A stretch of DNA of 64,000 bases. Origin: Sipunculus nudus. Its lineage: Eukaryota; Annelida; Sipuncula; Golfingiida; Sipunculidae. Of the stretch, positions 35,756 through 49,230 are shown in pieces. Position numbers and translations under genes: made by a program. The DNA lies in assembly GCA_026874595.1 (NCBI GenBank), contig CM049318.1, positions 7,604,741 to 7,668,740 on the forward strand, written 5' to 3'. Positions within the stretch are counted from its first letter, which is position 1. Each line of letters opens with the position of its first letter. The notes under the pieces are model-generated. The model was not told where the DNA came from. It saw only the letters and a program-made list of their open reading frames with translations, and did not search any database.

Positions 35756-38700
35756 TGTTATCTGTAAATCCCTGCAGGCAAGGGGGACTGCTCTATACCC
35801 AATTTCGGCATATCAAATGGCCCATTTAACCTCCTGTAGAGTTAGCCTGCTTCCTGGTCGGGTTTACTCATCAGTAATAATCGTAAAGTCCCCCACACCC
35901 CCTGAAAACTCCGATAACTTACCAAAATTTTTGAGTAATTGCCACAGATTTCAGAACCAATATCTTATATCCACATATACATGAAATGAAAACTAAATCA
36001 AAAGTATGCCCTGACTAGAAAACAATATACCATGGTGAAATGAGGTGACATTCCTGGTAGTGAATTAATTGTAGTCATATTTTGGAGTGAAAAAAATACC
36101 CTCCATCGCTGACAACTTATAATACTCATTGAGTATATAGATTCCCGACTAAACACATGATCCAGTCCATAAATTCTATAAATTACTTAATTTTTGACCT
36201 AATTTGCCGCATATACATAAAATATATTGAAAAGCTTTATGTCAAATAAGGACAAAATAACCCCAGTGGTTTTGATATAAGACAGTCTTGAAGTGTTTTC
36301 ACAGTGACCTAGTTTCAGGTTCATCAGAACTTCCAACAATGTCAAGACATGTTCGCTATACTTCAGTTGTTTTATATTCTGCTAAACTAATAAAATAAAA
36401 ATGCAAGGCCCTTCTTTTTTGCAACAAAAAATATAGAAAAGCTTCATATATAGATTTTCTTGTTATTTTCTATCTGATTTATTTGTTTAACTTTTTGTTT
36501 GGTTTCAGCCTTTATCTGTTTTTTTATTTTTTTATGGAATCAAGCTAGGTTTGGGCCCTTGATATGTATGCTCTTATTTGCTCTATTTACAAAGTGGCCC
36601 TGGTTGTCAACATATTTAGAGCTGGTGACATAGGGTTGTCGCTCCCCCCCTTTTTTTTTTTTGGTTTTTTTTTGGGGGGGGAGGGGGGTTAGCGGGGGTG
36701 GGGATGGGAATTTTACCATTTCCTCTCATTCTCATCTCAGACGGCAATAACCATCCAGTTTTGGAATAACAACAAGCTAGCAGTGAAGGGGCTTTTAATG
36801 TCTGTGTAAGAAGTGAAATTAAACATTTTCACTTGAAATCTAAATCGTTATACTGCTACAGAAAAGAGGCCGCTATAAATGTGTTTATATAGAAGCAGTC
36901 TCTCCCTAATCACATGAATCTCTGCATAACTGTGCTACAATACACCGTTTTTGTACGTCAAGCGGAACTCAGATACTCGGGGGGGAGGGGGGGGGGGCAG
37001 CACTGTGCGAAGCGTGTAAAGAGCTCACTAGGGTCACCGAGGTCTCGGCAGCGGCGGGGTAAGTGTGCTGAGCCAGCGCCGTGGAATTAGAAAGTTGGTG
37101 CTACCCCGTTCACTGGTGCTCGACCTGCGCGGTCAGGAAGCTGGTACTGCCCTGCTGGAACACTGATGGCGATCGAAATCCGATCTGACTGCGCTTTTAA
37201 TCCACGGCGACCCCGCGGCGGAAATTTTGTCCATGTTCAAAACTGGTCGCCACTCATGGCGTTCATGGTGACCATATGACGACCCAAGGCGACACTATCT
37301 CGCTCCTACGAAGCTCATGAAAACTTAAGACCACTCTGGCTGCGCTCTACGGCGATCTGCCCCAATTCGGTGATCACAGCGAGATCGCCTTCTCGTGTGA
37401 CGGGGGTGTTAAGGACACATGGAAACAGTTACAAAATCATATGAATGATATTTCACGAGTACACTTGCACATACACTTTAATGGGTATTTATAAATGTTG
37501 TCGGTATATCATTTATATAGCAACAGTTATGCCTGCGGTAATACAGTATTTAATACTCTGGGTTCAAGTTAAAAAATTCTAACAGTTCGCTTGTTCGACT
37601 TGGTCGGTTTGTTCCTACGGATATTTCGATTATCGTAAATCAAAATGTGATAGCATAATTTTGACTATCTGAAGAAAAGGATGCACAGAGCAAGGAATAC
37701 GAATAGACAGTATAGGCCTATTGAAATAATTATACAAGTTTACATTTCTCTGACTATATAATTTATGTAATATGTGTTGTTTACATTATTGTGAGAGCGA
37801 GGAAATCGAACCCTCGTGTAGCTCGCGGACATTTACCCCAAGGATTTGTTGAAACCACATTATCCGAGCATAACTTGCGGACGGGGACCCGGTAATTTCA
37901 AGAACGTTCGTCCGGCTTATCCTTTGAATGTACGGGTCAAATGGGCACGAAACGCACTCCGCTGATGGGGGTTGCCATTTCTTTACAGACAAAAAAGTGG
38001 ATGTTGCACGTCGCATGTCGATATTATTGGTATACCTCTAGTATAAATAATATTACATTTTGCAAATATACCTCACCATTTGTCTGACTACATATTAATT
38101 CCTTTCCATTCGGACTGACATTCCATCAGGTCTAGGGGCGGATTTATTGGAGGACAGTACGAGGTTTAACGATATTTTACACCAATGACGATAGGTCACG
38201 CTGCTATAAAACAGTGATTAGTGAGTCTCAGTGGCATTTGTGAGATGGGCTTTAAACTAAGCGTTGTAGGGAAAACACGACAAACTAAAGGGGTTGATAG
38301 ATTTGTCGGACCTTCAGCTACGAAATACGCCACACATTGCATTTGAAGATTTCATAGGTCAATTTCTTAAACGTGCATACAAATAGATTGCTATGGTTGG
38401 CCCTTTGATCGGGAGGGTATCTAATTCGGGATTATAGAGATAGGGAAATATCGCTAAAAATATAATCTTGAATAAAAGTTCTTATCTGAACGAGTGAAGA
38501 GTTATTTACACTATGTAGCCTCTTTAGTTACCCATGCCCGCAATATCAAACGACGAAAAGCAAAGGATTAATATTGAAAAGAAAAACATACTTCATGTTA
38601 CCAGTAATCCCTCAACCACATTATATTTTCATTATTAAGACACAAACTTGAATCATGTTTAATTAAATAATGTTTATTTTCAAATTTGTTTGATAAATGT

Positions 38701-41700
38701 CAGTTTATATAAAAAAGTTTGTATTTCACACAAATGGGGATTTCAAACTCTATATATTTCACCATGACCAAGTAGTTATCAACACAAACTGTTTCCTGAC
38801 GCCATACGTAAAGTTAAACACAAGCCTATGCTTTACATATCACAGTTTACTAGTTACTGCATTTAATAATTTACTCGTTAGCAGTAAAATGTCATTAAAT
38901 AATAATAGTTACACATGTATATGAAGATACAAGCTGATCCGTTAATAAAAAAAATCGGCGATAATATGGCACGTTGTGATTTACTTATGACACCATAGAC
39001 CAATAAACATGAATAATTGATTGGTCTGAACGAGCAAGAGCGCAGCCATCAAGTATCACTGGTTGGTCATTACAGTATATTACATAATGTGTAGCGGCAG
39101 CGAAATGTTTTCCTGTTAAACATTTACCTATCTATCTGTCTGTCTCCCCTCCGCTTGGTAATGTACTAAATGCAAACCAAAGAGTGCAAGATACAAGTAC
39201 GGCGATCGGACAATAAAAAAATTCATAGTTAATGTTGCCAATTTTAATTCCCTTCAATTGAATTCTAGTCAAACAAGTACAAAACGGACAGACCATGTAC
39301 AGAGACCTTGGGAGACAACTTATACGCGTTCTTCCTGCATACTTTAATTATTTCCTACTCTGCAATCACGTTCATGTTATACAAACCAAATATTAAAACC
39401 AAATGGTACGGCTACCAGGTGGTGTGCCCGCTCTTTGTATGCCTTGTGCCACCGAAGGCGCCCGGTGCATTCCTTAACATAATGCTCAAGTTATGAAAGG
39501 TTTTAATGGCATTAATTAAAACCGAAATGTGCAATATCTAAAATTATTGTAATATTTATAAATTTTGCCGAAAGGCCTATGTGCATATATATATTAACAC
39601 ACAAGATACACCTAGCGACAATGAATGACTCTGAGTGTTCGAGTCCGCTATATAAATAAAAAAAATCCCATTTTTTTGTATCCCAAATTATAAAGCAGGT
39701 TTCCTGATCGACTAATGTTTGATTTTATTGGACGAAACTGATTGTCCCGAGCACAGCAAATTATGTTCATTAGGCGTAGTGGGCATGTTCGTGGAAACAA
39801 TCTATTGAAAGTTAAACAGGGTTCCGTATATCAAGCATTTCCACTGTTCGCCTTTATGGTAAGCCGAAATGAATAGCAAAATAAAAATAGCAATATTTCA
39901 CATCATTACATAACAGATTTTAAAAGTAAAAGTTTTTTTTTTTTGCTAAAATAAATAGAAATACGTAGATTAAAGCGTTATTTAGGTTTAAAATTGATAT
40001 AAGGCTAGTTATAGATGAAGTTCAACTAAAAAAAATAACTTTTTTTAGAACAAAGTTTAAACATGTATTTTATAACATGAAACGAACTTGACATTCGAAC
40101 AATATAAGACAATGGTCTATATGTATAGTGTCAGTTGAGGTCGGGCATATTTGTTAAGTAAATTTGGACTTTAAACATTGACATCGTAGCCTTATGGCTG
40201 GGAAATGTTTTAGGGTTTTCAAAGGTATATACTGCATGGGGTCTGACGACTTCATTTTCTCACATTGAATCTAAACGAGAAAGATACCTTTATGTGGCCT
40301 TTATGGGCTGGAAAGAGGCATGAGAACGACCTGGATATTTCCACCGAGAATATAAGACTCTTGGCAATTTTTCAATTTATATTTTTTCTCGAAGAAAATT
40401 ATAAACGCATCTGTTCATTTTATGAAAACACTTCAACAGTACTGAAGGACAGTTCCAGTATACATACACACATCTTGACTTACCGTATCTAAGTTTGATA
40501 ATACATGAATACTGGTGGTAACCCATAATTCGACATGCGACCTGTGACATCCGGGTTTGAGTGATACAAAAGGCAGCCCACATGAGCTGTTTGGAGAAAA
40601 ACTACGAAACTTAATCTGTCAAAGATCGATCAAAGCGTGGGGATGCGACATGATAAGACTCCGATGTCCACATGAGAGACTATCTGCGAAGATAATTTGG
40701 TGGCAAAGAGGACTTGGTTGGCAAAGTATCTTCGCAGAGAGGTCGGCAAAGTCTAGAGCGGAGGTGGCTTTCTGGCCACGCCAGTAACCTCACATTATAG
40801 AATAGGATGGGTAAACATGGAGTTTCTCAGTTACTTTTACATATAGCAAAGCTACCAACTTTTCTATTCCAACCTTTGGGTAAACTTGCAAAATAAATCC
40901 TTAAGTGTCTCTATCAAGGCCTTCACAAAACAGTGTTTCTAAGAAGACTATGAGAGCATGAGAGAGAGGAATCCCCAACTTACCTCAGGTGCAAAACACC
41001 ACGGGTATAGACCGGCCTGTCCCCTCCTCAGATCCGAGTGATCTGGCAGTGGTGTTCACAGAATAATCGATACAGTATTCTGTCCTATGGCAGTGCATTC
41101 AAGTGGTCATCATATTAAAAATTGCAACTCCTCTGAAAAACTACACTTCTAGTGTCTTTACGACATTGGACTTTGGGAGCGCGAGAAACGAACGCAGACG
41201 ACAATCTCGTATACCCCTATTCCACTTCATTAACATATTATGTTGAGCATCTGTATACACGGACATCAAGTGAAATGTTAGAGGGTGACAGGTAGCCCCA
41301 TTAACCTGCTCCAATATGATTAATTGATGTTTGCGGCAGTTATAGTTGGATAGGAGGTTAACGGATCGCTGTGGCTTTGTTGCAGAGATGCACGAGATGG
41401 CTAAGTGATAGAGAGTCACGATGGCAAGATGTAGGCATTTTGACAACATAAATCTGTCCCCAGTACCTGAGATTCATTATATCTTTTACTCATAGTAGCC
41501 ATAAACGCACGAACGTGGCATTAGCTGAAAGATAATTCTAATGAACATATGAGGGTACGGGTACCTAAAGTTCAATTGTCAAGGATATTAAGGATGGGTC
41601 AAATAACTGTGTGGGTATGGATTTTTTTTTTCTGTTTGTCAACATTTGCGCATTTACTGACAGCTTGTAGAGACTTCATAAAAACACTTCTTAACAGCAA

Positions 41701-42529
41701 TCCGCACAGCTGATTAGCATGTCCGCGGATTAAGCTGTAAATTACATATATTATACAGGAAAGTACGTGAGAAGTTGGCTTTTATTTCCCTGTGTTCCTG
41801 TGAATAAGAGTTTGGGTTCAAAAGCCGGGTTCAAAGTTGAGTTAGCTTGACACAGCAAGCTCTTATACCAATCAATGGCAACAAAATGGAAAAAGAATAA
41901 TCTGAATTAAAACTATGTTGTGGTGACTAAGATTACCTTCCAAATTTCTTGGGTTGCCGCTATGGTGTTGCCCTGTCCACAGACAGTACATATTAAGAAG
42001 GAAATATGATACCTCGCCACATGGTGGATGTTTAATTATTAATCTGAAGCTCCCTGAATCACGCATTCTACGGTATAATTCCTATATCTACTCACAACAC
42101 TCAATTTACATGACAGGGGCCTCTGGGGTATTTAACCCGCGTATATGGACACTGGATTTTACCGTGACCGGAATTTCCAATTACCTGTCAGTATCAGTCG
42201 ATTAAAACTCATTTCATATTCAATTTAATGTGTTTGAGCAAATATAAGCAAAAATAATTTTAATTTAAACAATTTTACCCAATTCCTATTTAATTCACAA
42301 TAATTAAAGAAGTTCAATATCAAAATGTTCAAAGTCAGTTTAAAACTATTTAAATCTTTTGGAAACATGATACTTTATGTTCGTTTGCACTGATACACAC
42401 CATTCAGAGAGAGATCAAAAGAAGCATCACTGATCCTACCAAATAGACATCTTAAAAATAACTCAGTATTACATTAAAATATGTAACAATTTAATTAAAA
42501 CAACGTGAAGTACTCACGGGAAGGTTAAA
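35756..42529. other. Long gene-poor stretch
   Basis: I found no supported gene in these 6.8 kb. There is T- and G-run sequence at 36640-36690, a GC-richer patch at 36960-37400 with many GGCGA and GATC words, and a hairpin at 40684-40737 (CTGCGAAGATA / TATCTTCGCAG). A short phrase (GCGACCTG(G/T)GACAT(T/C)CGGGT) is shared between 25707 and 40536. Open frames such as 37786-38016 and 41141-41449 on the minus strand lack recognisable domains. Confidence 0.55.
40684..40737. repeat. 11-bp inverted repeat (hairpin)
   Basis: CTGCGAAGATA at 40684-40694 and TATCTTCGCAG at 40727-40737 are perfect complements, and pairing extends inward imperfectly through AATTTGG and GGCAAAG. No surrounding mobile element ends were identified. 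Confidence 0.7.
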
Positions 42530-44885
42530 ACCCAATTATTCGTTCTTTAAGGTAGCTTGGTAACAGCAATCCTATATTGAAAAGCAATCCAAAAGTTGTT
42601 TTAGATGGATTTGAGACCTCATAAAATTTACATTATCTTAAACCTTTGCTCTTTCTGATGACTCTTTCTTATCTGTATCATACAAAAAAATATTCCTAAT
42701 ATCCTGATTGCACAATCTGTTATATTGACCCATTTATATGATATTGGTTTATCCTGTCACCCAAACAGGCTGCTTCTGAATTGTCAAAATTAATTCTAAG
42801 TGATGTATACTGTTCAAATAAATCAAATATAAAAATCAATTACTTAAATGACTGTATGTCTGATAGGAAAAATGTCACATCATCTGCATATAGCGTTAGT
42901 TTTATTTCTTTGTTCCCTGTAATACTTTTTACATTCATATTTTTTTCATATCATCTCCTTGATTTGTGCACCTTGCTATAGTAAATTAATTGGTGGAGAA
43001 AAATTTATTTAAAACACAATTTAGATGTTTGTATGCAAAAGTTTGACCCGATAATAAACATACGCCCAAAGCCAAGACGGATTAATTCACTCAACATAAA
43101 ACCTTGATCCACTGAATCAAATGCTTCAGCAAAATTTGCCCCCAAATAGAGCCTTAGTCAATCACCTATGTATCGTCCTGGTATGAAAGCAGTTTGATCT
43201 ATATGCACTAATTTCTGTAGAACTTTACTTCACCTTGATACTTATATTTCACTTAATACTTTACAATCCACATTAATCTTAGGGCAGATAGGGCGCCAAG
43301 CATTGATATATCTAACATCTTTACCTATCTTTTCTAAAAGTGTGACTACACTTTGTCTCTGGCTTGTGGTCAACTCTCCAACTTTATGACATTCATTTTA
43401 ACAGGCAGTCATATCTTTTCCAAGTTCACCAAAGAAACACAAATAAAATTCCTTGCCCCAGCCCTCATAACCCGGGGTCTTATTATTAGCTATGGCTTTA
43501 ATAGCCTTATGTACATCTACAAGAGTGATCATACCCTCACATGAAGCTGCTTCATCAACATTCAGTTAGCAGATCATCAACGGTTAGCAAGAAATTATTA
43601 AATTCTTGTTGTGTTATATGAATTCTTCTTTTGAATTTCTCTGGGTAATAATTATATATCTGAGACATAGTTTCTTTGGGTTTTATAATCTCCCTGTCAT
43701 TCACAAGTAACTTTCTAACACAGGTCTTACTTTTATTTCTATGCTCTAAGTTAAAAAAATATTTATTACAACATTCGCGTTGCTCATACCATTGGGCTCT
43801 TAAATGGATAATAATACCTTGTGTTATTTCATTATAACAATCATCTATCCTGTTTTTAATCCTGATATATTTCACTTTATTAGCATTATTTGGTTCTCTA
43901 TCTAATACACTTTCCATTTCTTTCATTTCCTTCTCCAAAGCTAAGTTCTCTTCTTTAATTATTTCAATTTTCTTTTTAGAATATTCTATTGTAAATTTCC
44001 GTATATTATATTTTATGTATTTCCATTTCCTTCGTGCATCTAGTTGTAGCTGATTAGCTTCAGTCTTTTTATAAATAATGCATTTGCTACGTCATTTATT
44101 CACATAATTTTCATCTTTGAGCAATGAACAATTAAATTTCCAGAAGGATGGCTCGTGTGATCCTTCAGTAACACCATATACTTGGAGCTCCACCGCAGAA
44201 AGATCAGTTCCTATACTTGGTATAACAGTACATGAGGATTTTAAAGGTTGTAATGAGACTAAGAGACTAAGAAAAATCAAATCGAGGCTGAGATAACAGT
44301 GTAATCTTCTCCATCTGTAGCGTTTAGCCTGAGGATTCCTAATACGCCATATGTCACATATTCTAATGATTCTATGATGCTGTTCAATTTCAGAGTTTAG
44401 TTACCACCATGTGCATCATTTTCCGAGAAACAAAAATTTAAATCTCCTCCCCATATCATCTGTGTTTTCTCATCCAGTTCAAATTTACTGTTTATCACAT
44501 CAAACACATGATTTCAACAACCTACTTGTCCTGGTTTACTATTCGGACCATATGTATTAATTAATAAAAATTGTGACCCTTTAAATCTGCAATATATCAA
44601 AACGTATCATAAAGTATGCATTTACATGTACATGTATTTATATATACATACACTTGCCTGAAATAAAAATAGTACTGAGGCACAGTATACCGGTATGATA
44701 TGCACATATAATATATTGCATGTTATCTAACAAAGATTTCATCCAGACTTTCCCCGTTGTTTACTAATTGAATTTTACCTTCATGTGTTTTGGCGAAAAC
44801 CTTACCACTCCAGGACCGTGCATCTTTAATTCTACTATTGTTTTTAACTCTTTTGTGCAATTTCTGCATTTCAATAATTTATATT
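42530..44885 (-). mobile_element. Degenerate LINE C, L1/Tx1-like (ORF1 tail, endonuclease, reverse transcriptase)
   Basis: Reading the minus strand down from 44885, an ORF1-type C-terminus appears (SWSGKVFAKTHEGKIQLV) ending in a stop near 44725. Endonuclease follows: INTYGPNSKPGQ near 44560, MIWGGDLNFCFSENDAHGG near 44430, RNPQAKRYRWRRLH near 44320, and EPSFWKFNCSLLKDENYVNK near 44130. A linker frame at 43938-43555 has RAQWYEQRECCNKYFFNLEH. Reverse transcriptase then shows YINAWRPICPKINVDCKVL near 43290, DQTAFIPGRYIGD near 43190 and the catalytic YADD at 42879-42890. Stops and frameshifts make it inactive. Confidence 0.85.
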
Positions 44886-44902
44886 ATTGATTGATACTTT
44901 TG

Positions 44903-46505
44903 ATGAAAGAAAGAAAGAAATAGTTTATTGTAGAAACTAAATAGAAAACTAGAAAGAAATAGTAAAGGCCTCAGACCCAAAGTTCCAATTACAAACATCA
45001 ATATTTCATTTTAGAATAAAAATTGAATCATAACCATATTTGTGCATTTAAAGTACAAATTAAAAATTAATTAACAATACATACTTGTTCATCTCCCGAA
45101 AACATGAATGCAAAACTAATGTAACATGCCATAAAGTGTTGCTATAAATATCAATTTTCTAACATTTTCTGCCTCTTAACAAAATATTATAAACATAAGC
45201 TGTTAAATTTGAAATTTCTGATGGATTTTCTAAATTGAGTATTCTTTTGAAGTTATATTCATGTGGTTGTAACAGATCTCTTCTTAAATATAACAGATAT
45301 TAATCATTATATAAAGGATATTACAACAGAAAATGACTCTCATCTTCAAAATATTGTGACCATGTCGATAACAGTATAAACAAATTCTTTCCTCTCTGTC
45401 TAATCCTTTGTCTCCCTGATTCTATATCTAGTCTGTGGTTGCAACATCTTAATTGAGCGATTGCCTTAAAACGTTATTTTGTACACATAATAAATATTTT
45501 TCAACAGCTAACAATTACTTAAAGATTCCATAGAAGTATAATTTATTACAACAGTGAACATCATTTAACCAATTTAGGAGTGCTGTGTCTTTTATTCTTT
45601 GTTTAAATTTAGTTATAAATGGTTATGTCTCTAATGATTGTACCAGCCACACATATCCGAAACCAGCTTGAAATAATAAAGTCCTGATGTGAATGATCCA
45701 TAATTATCTTCCATTATTCCATTATTAATAATAACAGATACAGGTCTTTGGATATCTATTATCATCCATACGAACAATTATCAACCAGTATTTAATGCAA
45801 AGAACTGAATATGTAACAACAAGTGACAGTCTTCCACAGTCGCCCAAAACGGCTGCATTTGGAGAATTTACACCTAGACACAACTCGTACTTAAAAAAAT
45901 TATGGCGAACTCTTTCTACTGTTTCAGTTTTAGAATGGCCTCAAATTTTACACCCATACATCAAGATTGGGGCAACCATGCTATCAAATAATATAAAAAG
46001 TTGTGTAACTCTTAAATTTCCTTACTTTTTATTAAAGTTCTTGATAACACTCACAGCTTTGTTAGCCTGCATTGTCTGTTGTTGATGTGCTCTTGTCCAT
46101 GATATTTTGGATGTAAAAATAATTCCAAGATATTTATAATGAGAGACTACATTTATTTTTCTGTTGTACAAATACCATTTTTCATTTTCCCGTAATTTAC
46201 CTCCTCATCTGAATACCAATATTTTTGTTTTGTCCATATTAATTTTAATTCCATATTTTTTACAAAAATCTTGCAGATGGTAAATTTGCTTTTGGAGTCT
46301 ACCAACTGCATCTCCAAAGTTAACAATGTCATCGGCAAGCATTAAGGTCATAACATTAGGTAGATTTTCATACTTCAATCCCAAAAATTCCTTTACAATC
46401 AGAAGTATTTAATTTATTACGATAATTATCAATAAAAAAAAGGAGAAAAGTAAAGGACTCACCATACAGCCCTGTCTTGTTCCTATTGTACTCCCAAACT
46501 TTGCA
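44903..46505 (-). mobile_element. 5'-truncated LINE B, same lineage as LINE A
   Basis: The minus strand begins within the reverse transcriptase palm at GTRQGCMVSPLLFS near 46475, passes ADD in LMLADDIVNFGDAVGRLQKQ near 46340, then INMDKTKILVFR, and a C-terminal part with QAGFGYVWL near 45650 and LRCCNHRLDIESGRQ near 45440. The last part resembles the cysteine/histidine tail of such LINEs (EDESHFLL near 45335). A TTTCTTTCTTTC-like tail lies near 44905. Truncation at about 46505 fits incomplete reverse transcription. Frameshifts are present. Confidence 0.82.
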
Positions 46506-46685
46506 CAGGTTCACATTAGGCGTGTAGGCCTCGTTTTCATTTGAATCGGAAAGCTATTCCAGCACAGTCGCGGGAAACCCACATGCGGCGGTCTGCACTC
46601 AGCGCAGTTTTCCTCATATTTTCAATAATTTATGGCGGTCCATTGAAATAAATAAATCATATATTATTATAACTTTCATTACTCC

Positions 46686-46689
<4 letters not shown>

Positions 46690-46721
<32 letters not shown>
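46690..46721. repeat. (ATT)n microsatellite
   Basis: About ten uninterrupted ATT units. Confidence 0.95.
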
Positions 46722-46722
<1 letters not shown>

Positions 46723-47402
46723 TGATGAATAATACATGTAATAATAATAATAGGTAAACTTTATACCTGCATTTAAGAGCTTTAGTGGAAGATATATATT
46801 TATGAAATAATAAAATAAAATATTATTTATCACCTAACCTTTTCTTCTTTTTTAAAATAAAAAATGTGCATCGGTCACAAGCACGGGTTTTTACTGACCA
46901 CTGCAACTGTTCCGTGCAGGTAACTGATTAGATGAAAGACGGCAATCCGGGTGAATACTCGTATCACACATTCGATTTCTTTGACGCTACGGTGGCGAAA
47001 CACATAGTGCTATTATTTTATATTTTTTTTTTCGCTTAGAAATGGTCCCCTTTTGGCAGGGAGTCGCCAAAAAGTGTCGTTTTGAATAATTAACTGGAGA
47101 AATGTCCACACGGTGTAGACTACTTATATTATATTTATTGATGTATATAATTTGGTGTTTTTATATTTTATTACATGAAATTAAATTTGTCTAGGGTAAG
47201 AATAATTTCTTAATTTTTATCAATTATAATAGAATAAATTATATTACTAAATATTTAAATAAAATTTTTGCTATACAATGAAAGCAATCATTACAAAAAA
47301 ATACTATTGTTCATTTCCATTCCATCAAGATGTCATTCACATATATGACACTAGATGGCGCTCATTTCATTTTGCCCACCACAGGAGATGTCTTAATCAA
47401 GA

Positions 47403-47555
47403 GGCCCCCTGGGGCACCTCAAGTAGTTCCCTGGTACTAGCGTTGCTTTTAATAAAGGTAAAACATATTTTATGAACAATCAATAATCGACTTATTCGTC
47501 TGGAGTCCCTACACTGACATATTCGTGCACTATCGTGGAGGTGCCCCGGGGCCCC
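47403..47555. repeat. GC-rich imperfect inverted repeat, possible small fold-back element
   Basis: GGCCCCCTGGGGCACCTC at 47403-47420 pairs with GAGGTGCCCCGGGGCCCC at 47538-47555 at 15 of 18 positions. The arms stand out from the AT-rich surroundings. No target duplication was recognised. Confidence 0.5.
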
Positions 47556-48855
47556 GTCTGGAGTGAACTTTAATTTCTTGCGTTAACCTCAACATGGAGA
47601 AAGTCGAGCAAACGCATTCAGAATCTCAGTATATCATACAAGCTGATAAACCCTGTATACCGGGCTTTTTACCGAGGTGGTTGGGGATATGTATTAATTG
47701 AGAGGATTGTTTGGTCCTTTTTTATTCAAGAATAAAAATGAAAATATATAGATTTTCAGTGGTTTGGCTCGACTATATAAACGTTTTTATGTCGAGCTTC
47801 TTGTGTCTTAATTTTGCCACTTTTTTTATCTGCCTCTTACTTCTCCATTACATAAATCCTAAACATCATACCGTCCATATACAGTTATAACCTCGTCGAG
47901 ACAATGCGTGAGTGATCCTCCAGTCGCTTCAGAAATTCATACACCGGTATGTTGACCTTGAAGACCTGGTCAGTGGTGATGTTTATATTATTTTGCGAAC
48001 CGGAATGGGACGTGGGGGCACTCCGGTTTTCGATGATCTTTGACTGGTTACTATATTTGGACGTTTAAAGTACAGGTTAATGTGAGGAGCACATTAATTC
48101 AACATAGCTTAACTTAACCTCTAATTTAACTGGAATAGGAAGACATGAAAGATGAAGTTAACGTACGTTTTAAGGCAAGGAAACTGTTCCTGAAGAAAGA
48201 AACGGTAATATGCTTACCTCGTTGGTAGCAGAGGCGGGCCCAAGGGGAGTCAAGGGGGTCCCCTTTTCAGCAGCAAACTTTTTTAATCGTAAGAGACCAA
48301 TTTTGAGGCCCGGAACGCTCGCCCTCGCCCTGTGACGTCACACTTTGCACCAGAAGGCAAAATGTGATCAAAGGTATATTGAGAGGCATGTTGGTGAAAT
48401 GGCAAGCCGGTGTAAGTATCAATGTGCGACTTATGAGTCACGTGACTCTCGTAGTGCACACAACAGAGACTGCAACAGTAATTTTGTATCTAACGCCAGT
48501 GATATAAGGAGCGCACCTGTAATGCCGGCGTATATATCATCACAAACCGAGATTATGATAGAAACATGATGCCCGAGACAGTGGAAGTGATTTTGCGTTA
48601 GACTTAATTAGTTTATTTCAATTACCAGTTTAACATTGATTTTAAATAAACATATTATCACCGTCCCTCGGTTGGGGCCTGGCAACAACTCGCGGGCTCC
48701 ATTTACACGAAAAGGGATGGACCTTTGACGATGGTTTATTCGTAGAACGCAGTTAAATGTGTCCGGCCTGGCTCTTTTAACACAAGGTGACGTGGCTTCT
48801 GCCCCCATATGTTTACAAAGCTTTTGTTTTACAACTGGCCAATGTAAAGCATATT

Positions 48856-49169
48856 AGTAGTGATGTTTGTTGTTTTTTAAGTACCGTCCGTTTTGGTCTC
48901 GGTCCCGGTCCCCCATTTGTAATGTACAAGGGGGCGGTCCGATGACGTCATAAAAAATGGGAAATCCCCTTCGTGTTTTGGTCCCCTGTAGATAAGCTTA
49001 TGGGAGACCGAAGATTTGATACCGCTCTCGGATTGGTTGTTGGCTGGTCCCTTTTAGGGGACCGGCCAATGAGAAGGCGAGGATGTGGTCAGGTGATGTG
49101 AGAGGCGGGTTGGGTGGATGTGATGGACAGGAATGCGTGTCTGAGTGCACGTGGTGAATGCGAGTATGG
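48856..49169 (+). repeat. Left terminal inverted repeat
   Basis: It runs from AGTAGTGATG through ACCGTCCGTTTTGGTCTCGG, GGTCCGATGACGTCAT, TAAGCTTATGGGAGACCGAAG and GAATGCGAGTATG. It pairs with 50593-50907 with only scattered differences, then similarity stops. Confidence 0.9.
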
Positions 49170-49230
49170 TGTGTGTTAATGAAGGAAGAAAGGAGGACAA
49201 AGTAGCACGCTGGGTCTGTCCATAGCCTGT

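Larger units (their letters stand above)
46506..48849. other. Gene-poor stretch with a GC-rich inverted repeat
   Basis: It holds an (ATT)n microsatellite at 46690-46721 and inverted GC-rich arms at 47403-47420 and 47538-47555 (GGGGCACCTC / GAGGTGCCCC cores). A MITE-like fragment lies near 48232 (AGAGGCGGGCCCAAGGGG). No supported gene was seen. Confidence 0.55.

Noticed and set aside
37786-38016. A 76-codon minus-strand frame with a few cysteines.
   Set aside because: No family was recognised, no start or splice context supports it, and the surroundings have no other exon.
41141-41449. A 102-codon minus-strand frame.
   Set aside because: It is the longest frame in that area but has no recognisable domain, and frames of this length are expected by chance in a 64-kb window.
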